Assembly (NCBI RefSeq): GCF_001509475.1
Contig: NZ_LLZG01000388.1
Coordinates: 96,972 to 160,971 of the forward strand
DNA length: 64,000 nucleotides
Reading direction: 5' to 3'
Origin: Streptomyces regalis
GTDB taxonomy: Bacteria > Actinomycetota > Actinomycetes > Streptomycetales > Streptomycetaceae
The position numbers and the translations under genes are program-made. Each line of letters starts with the position of its first letter. Positions within the stretch are counted from its first letter, which is position 1. The notes under the pieces are model-generated. The model was not told where the DNA came from, did no database searches, and was given only the letters and a program-made list of their open reading frames with translations. Below, piece by piece: positions 63,257 to 64,000 of the stretch.

Positions 63257-64000
63257 GGCCCCGCCTCACGTCCGAAGCACCCAGCACAGTGCCCACCCCG
63301 CATACCCCCGGAACACCACAGAACGCGCCAACACACGAGGTCACGGCGGCGGGTGAACCTGCGGGCCGTGCCTGCGCGGCGTCGAGGTGGGCCGGCCGCG
63401 TCGGATGCCGGTGCGGCGCGGTCGGCTGTGCCCTGGTCAGTGGTGGCGTGGGCGGGGCAGCAAGGCGAACGCGTTCGGTGAGGCGGTCGGGGCTGTGGCC
63501 GTACGCGCCGACGACGTCGCTCCCGCGGATGATGGTCAGCAGGAGGTAGGCGAGGTCGTCGGGGTCGGCGTCGGGGTCGATGTCGCCGTTGCGCTGTGCC
63601 GCTCGCACGCACTCGGCCACGGCCGTCCGGACTACGGAGAAGCAGTCGTTGGCCAGGCGTTTGACCTCGGGGTCGGAGGTGCCGATCTCCAGGGCCATTT
63701 TGGCGGCGAAGCAGGCGGCTGCCGCCCGGTCGGGGGCGGCGGGTACGTCGGGGGCGAGTGGCACCCCGTGGACGGCGCGGAGCAAGTATGCGTGCAGTCG
63801 TTCCAGGGCGCCCTCGTCCGGTCCGGCGAGCGCCTTCCGCGGACCCTGCCCCAGCCGGGCGAAGTACCCGGCCATCGCCTCCAGCAGCACGCCGTGCTTG
63901 CCGTCGAACGCGGCATAGAGGCTGCCGCGGCCCAGGCCGGTCGCGGCGCTGATGTCGTCGACGCTCGTGCCGTTGTAGCCCGAAGCGCGGAACTGCCGCT
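63234..64000 (-). CDS. TetR-family regulator, 5' end outside the window
   Basis: The frame opens at the window edge with RQFRASGYNGTSVDDISAATGLGRGSLYAAFDGKHGV, the TetR HTH. A TetR_C-like core follows (LHAYLLRAVHGV ... ACFAAKMALEIGTSDPEVKRLANDCF). The last 80 or so residues are low-complexity (PTPPLTRAQPTAPHRHPTRP), which suggests a frameshift or read-through at the C-terminus. Target unknown. Confidence 0.75.
   Translation of the reverse strand, partial: RQFRASGYNGTSVDDISAATGLGRGSLYAAFDGKHGVLLEAMAGYFARLGQGPRKALAGPDEGALERLHAYLLRAVHGVPLAPDVPAAPDRAAAACFAAKMALEIGTSDPEVKRLANDCFSVVRTAVAECVRAAQRNGDIDPDADPDDLAYLLLTIIRGSDVVGAYGHSPDRLTERVRLAAPPTPPLTRAQPTAPHRHPTRPAHLDAAQARPAGSPAAVTSCVGAFCGVPGVCGVGTVLGASDVRRGRGCCCPK

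Noticed and set aside
1..64000. CRISPR arrays, rRNA genes, insertion sequences with transposases
   Set aside because: No regularly spaced direct repeats, no rRNA-like stretches and no transposase motifs were found by reading.

Overview
The window is high-GC actinobacterial DNA, most likely Streptomyces: GTG and TTG starts are frequent, genes overlap by GTGA or ATGA, and there are a WhiB-like protein, an Lsr2 nucleoid protein, an MmyB-type regulator and half of a tRNA-Arg(CCU). Calls rest on reading motifs, gene order and start sites; no database search was run.

Left region, about 1-16.5 kb, is accessory chromosomal DNA. It opens with two radical SAM genes (the first cut by the window edge) and a JmjC/cupin-type oxygenase, which look like tailoring enzymes of a natural product, possibly a RiPP. 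Next come a short archaeal-type aspartyl-tRNA synthetase behind a clear T-box leader, an RlmN/Cfr-like radical SAM protein, an acetyltransferase, a truncated regulator, two P-loop kinase-like genes, a 6PGDH-like dehydrogenase with a HAD hydrolase, a regulator remnant coupled to a flavoprotein, an APH-like kinase and a frameshifted WD40 gene.

From about 16.7 to 62.5 kb lies a phage-derived integrated element. Its minus-strand late run is ParB, small genes, ParB, ParB-methyltransferase, terS, terL, portal, scaffold, decoration protein, major capsid and two small genes, then Lsr2. Its right end carries an integrase, an excisionase-like protein and half of a tRNA-Arg gene. No tail, tape-measure, lysis or replication genes are recognisable, so it resembles a capsid-forming satellite or a decayed prophage more than a complete phage.

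Four plus-strand insertions interrupt the late run: a membrane protein (20.5 kb), a 17-kb DNA phosphorothioation (Dnd) island between terL and portal (22.9-40.1 kb), a membrane/PLD-like protein (42.4 kb), and a block with two ParA-like proteins lacking a P-loop (46.4-49.8 kb).

The Dnd island is the main discovery. It has a Dnd-associated methyltransferase, dndA divergent from dndBCDE, and a palindromic operator candidate between dndA and dndB. dndFGH-type restriction genes are absent. In their place are three further units: a small HTH protein with a GIY-YIG nuclease and a GHKL (MORC/Hsp90-like) ATPase; a large DGQHR protein followed by an Mrr-type endonuclease; and a second large DGQHR protein followed by an HNH endonuclease in DNA of visibly lower GC. 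The proposal is that sulfur-modified self DNA is spared while one or more of these modules attack unmodified or differently modified DNA. That link is inference from gene order.

The far right, 62.5-64 kb, is chromosomal flank with a truncated anti-sigma-type kinase pseudogene and a TetR regulator cut by the window edge.
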